Source of the DNA: Hepatocystis sp. ex Piliocolobus tephrosceles | Lineage: Eukaryota > Apicomplexa > Aconoidasida > Haemosporida > Plasmodiidae | Length of the DNA stretch: 18,600 nt | NCBI GenBank assembly: GCA_902459845.2 | Contig: CABPSV020000073.1 | Span: 15,625 to 34,224, forward strand | Reading direction: 5' to 3' | In this document: piece by piece, positions 16,407 through 18,600 of the stretch | How positions within the stretch are numbered: position 1 is the stretch's first letter | Layout: every line of letters begins with the position of its first letter | Made by a program: the position numbers and the translations under genes | Notes under the pieces: generated by a model | Database searches by the model: none | The model's input: the letters and a program-made list of their open reading frames with translations, nothing else | Told to the model about the DNA's origin: nothing

Positions 16407-18503
16407 TTAAAGTTTATTTAATGAATCTAAGTACATAATATTCATGTGATTAATATTATCATCAGAATTACTTGAATTATCTTCTAAATTATTTGTTTCT
16501 TTTTTATACGATATTTTTTTTTTTTTTTTTTTTTCTTTGTTTTCTACATAAGTCATATTTTCGTTACCGCTTTTTTCTTTATATTTGTAGTTTACATTTT
16601 CCTCATACATAATGTTATTTGTGTTTTGACGTGAGGTATTTGTATATTCCATGTTATCTGAATTTGTCGAAAGTTCAGCCTGTTCAACATTTTCAGTATT
16701 GATCATGTCACTTACGTTGTCACTTACGTTGTCACTTATGTTGTCACTTATGTTGTCACTTATGTTGTCACTTACGATGTCCTTTAGTTCATGTATCTGT
16801 TTATTTGTTTGATCACCCATGAACTCACTCAACTTTTCACCATTTGTTAAGATATGTTCATTTAACACGACATTTTTATATTTCTTTTTATGTCTGTGTG
16901 TACGTTTTTTTTTTTTTACACTTTTACTATTTTCGATAGGAGTCAAAAAATAGAACATACTAGGTAAATTTTCAAATACATCTTTTTCAAAATATAAATG
17001 TTGTATATGTTCAATAATTATTTTAACTGAATCTATGTTGTAGTTATACAATTTAGATTCGTTAAGAGTTATTGAATGGTATGATATATTGTTAGTGGCA
17101 TTAGTAGAAGTTGTATTTGCACTGAAAGGAAAAGTATTATTTTTTTTACATATATAATCATTTAATGTATTATAAGGAACTGATAATGATTGTTTTATCA
17201 AACTACTAGTATTATTATATTGTTTTTTTGAAATTTCAGTTATACTTTGACTTTTGTTAATATCTGTATTGTAAAAATTGGACCCATTATTTTTTATTAA
17301 TAAAGAAGTATTATTTTTATATTCTTGAGTATAATTAAATTGTTCATTTATTTTATTATTTATATTTGTACTATTAGTATTATGGTTCTTCATATTTTTA
17401 ATTGTTGTTCCATTAATTTTATTATAATTCGTGGTGGTTATACCATTTATATTGTTGTATATGTCTTTAATATAATATTGCTGAAAAACTGATTCAAGTA
17501 CTTGATACACACCTTTATTTTTATCAACATTTATATTATAAACTTGTGTTGGTATATTTCTAGAATCTAATATTTTTCTATTTATTAGATTTTTTAAAAT
17601 ATGTATTAATATTTCATTGTTTTCAACTTCTTCTAATGTAATATGATTTTTATTATTATTTTTTATATTATTTATAATTAAATCACATTTTTTTAGTATA
17701 TCTTCATTAATTTGTCTATTTTCGCTTGTTATTACATGGTTACTATTTTCAAATATTTCTACGTTGTCATTATTATTTATATGTTCTATTTCTTTTAATA
17801 TTGCTTCAAAATAATCTTTAGGATCATATTTATGTGTAACAAAATTATCAACCAATAATTCATACAATAAATTCAAATAATGATCTAAATGAACATTATT
17901 AATAGATAAAAAATAATCCCAAAAGTTTTGATTTTTATAAACATTAATTGATTTCATATAATTTGATATACAAGGAGATGAAAAAAAAGAAACACCATAG
18001 TTTAATTGATTTGCTAATATAACTATAGGTTTAACAAATTTTTTATTTGTATATATTTTTGGATCATGTTCTGTGTTAATAGTATTTGTTTGAAATATAT
18101 ATTCATTTAAACAAGATAAATATATAATTATATTAAATATATGTTTTTCACTCTTTGCATCAATAACATAAAATATTAGATCTGCATCATCATAATAACA
18201 ATCATATATATTTATAGCATTAGTTGATAATCCTTCTATATTATATATTTCTAATTTTTTTTTATTAAAAATAATTTTTTTAGTATTAAAACCAAGAGCA
18301 CAAGACGTTATATTACTATCACTATTTATACAATTTTCCATATTAAGTATTTCATACTCACATTTATTATGGTAATTACAAATTAAATTAAATAAACTCG
18401 TTTGTCCAGCACCACTCTCACCAATAATTAAAATTTTTAACTCTTCGTCTGTTTCTACATCTTCACTTGAGTTATTAAACACTGACTTAATTAGTGAAAA
18501 CAT
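16407..18503 (-). CDS. Arf-like small-GTPase-fold protein with degenerate nucleotide site and long disordered tail
   Basis: 698 residues, one exon. Residues 1-225 follow the Arf order: ELKILIIGESGAGQTSLFNL (21-40), where the P-loop Lys of GxxxxGK(T/S) is Gln34; ALGFNTKKIIFNKKKLEIYN (69-88), the Arf GFN switch I without the Mg-binding Thr; NIEGLS (88-93) in place of DVGGQ, so no catalytic Gln; ADLIFYVIDA (107-116), the Arf LIFVVD strand; VILANQLNYG (161-170) in place of the NKQD guanine motif. The Arf N-terminal myristoylation Gly2 is absent (M-F-S). Residues from about 230 on are Asn/Ser/Lys-rich, with a six-copy S-D-N-I/V block (about 575-598) and poly-Lys near 672. In Arf proteins these residues bind and hydrolyse GTP; losing nearly all of them implies a pseudo-GTPase scaffold. 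Start: first ATG, directly before the conserved domain. Confidence 0.65.
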   Translation of the reverse strand: MFSLIKSVFNNSSEDVETDEELKILIIGESGAGQTSLFNLICNYHNKCEYEILNMENCINSDSNITSCALGFNTKKIIFNKKKLEIYNIEGLSTNAINIYDCYYDDADLIFYVIDAKSEKHIFNIIIYLSCLNEYIFQTNTINTEHDPKIYTNKKFVKPIVILANQLNYGVSFFSSPCISNYMKSINVYKNQNFWDYFLSINNVHLDHYLNLLYELLVDNFVTHKYDPKDYFEAILKEIEHINNNDNVEIFENSNHVITSENRQINEDILKKCDLIINNIKNNNKNHITLEEVENNEILIHILKNLINRKILDSRNIPTQVYNINVDKNKGVYQVLESVFQQYYIKDIYNNINGITTTNYNKINGTTIKNMKNHNTNSTNINNKINEQFNYTQEYKNNTSLLIKNNGSNFYNTDINKSQSITEISKKQYNNTSSLIKQSLSVPYNTLNDYICKKNNTFPFSANTTSTNATNNISYHSITLNESKLYNYNIDSVKIIIEHIQHLYFEKDVFENLPSMFYFLTPIENSKSVKKKKRTHRHKKKYKNVVLNEHILTNGEKLSEFMGDQTNKQIHELKDIVSDNISDNISDNISDNVSDNVSDMINTENVEQAELSTNSDNMEYTNTSRQNTNNIMYEENVNYKYKEKSGNENMTYVENKEKKKKKKISYKKETNNLEDNSSNSDDNINHMNIMYLDSLNKL
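16708..16779 (-). repeat. 12-bp coding repeat, 6 copies (S-D-N-I/V)
   Basis: Plus-strand TCACTTAYGTTG units start every 12 bp from 16708. In the Arf-like frame they encode Ser-Asp-Asn-Ile/Val in the disordered tail; the last plus-strand copy differs by one base. Confidence 0.88.
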
Positions 18504-18600
18504 GTTGCTATTTTTCTGTTGTGCTATTTTCTTTTTGTATTATATTATTTAAGATTTTTTTTTTGTAATATGTTAGGTTTTTTTTTTTTTGTATTATGTT

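Overview
The window looks like nuclear DNA of a malaria parasite (Plasmodium) or a close haemosporidian relative. It is very AT-rich, with poly-A/poly-T tracts of up to about 48 bases. Its proteins carry Asn/Lys/Ser/Asp low-complexity inserts inside conserved folds, its introns are short and AT-rich, and almost every intergenic gap holds a minisatellite. I cannot fix the species from sequence alone. Nothing resembles a bacterial operon, CRISPR array, virus or transposon.

Layout: (1) 1-3140, minus: three-exon gene running off the left edge. Its joined exons match the N-terminal half of NELF-B/COBRA1, a subunit of the RNA polymerase II pausing complex NELF. (2) 4826-6679, minus: PUA-domain RlmI-type rRNA cytosine methyltransferase with a long parasite-type insert. 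(3) 8359-10332, plus: CWC21/SRRM2-type spliceosome factor. (4) 10896-12308, minus: divergent TraB-family membrane protein whose signature residues are missing. (5) 13693-15474, plus: three-exon acetyl-CoA acetyltransferase (thiolase) in which the second catalytic cysteine is replaced by Asn. (6) 16407-18503, minus: Arf-like small-GTPase fold with every nucleotide-handling motif degraded, followed by a roughly 470-residue disordered tail.

The genes do not form a pathway. Two act in RNA polymerase II transcription and splicing (NELF-B-like, CWC21) and one probably in rRNA modification, likely in an organelle. Three are members of enzyme families that have lost key residues (thiolase, TraB-like, Arf-like), which is the most unusual theme here. 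Genes 2/3 and 4/5 are divergent and could share promoter regions of about 1.7 and 1.4 kb. Genes 3/4 and 5/6 are convergent.

Intergenic DNA carries many unrelated tandem arrays (unit lengths 10, 14, 15, 16, 17, 18, 21 and 23 bp), often starting within 20-50 bp of a start or stop codon. The best ordered is 27 uninterrupted copies of a 10-bp unit just after the thiolase stop codon. No tRNA, rRNA or recognisable non-coding RNA was seen. Family assignments rest on motif recognition by eye; no database search was possible.
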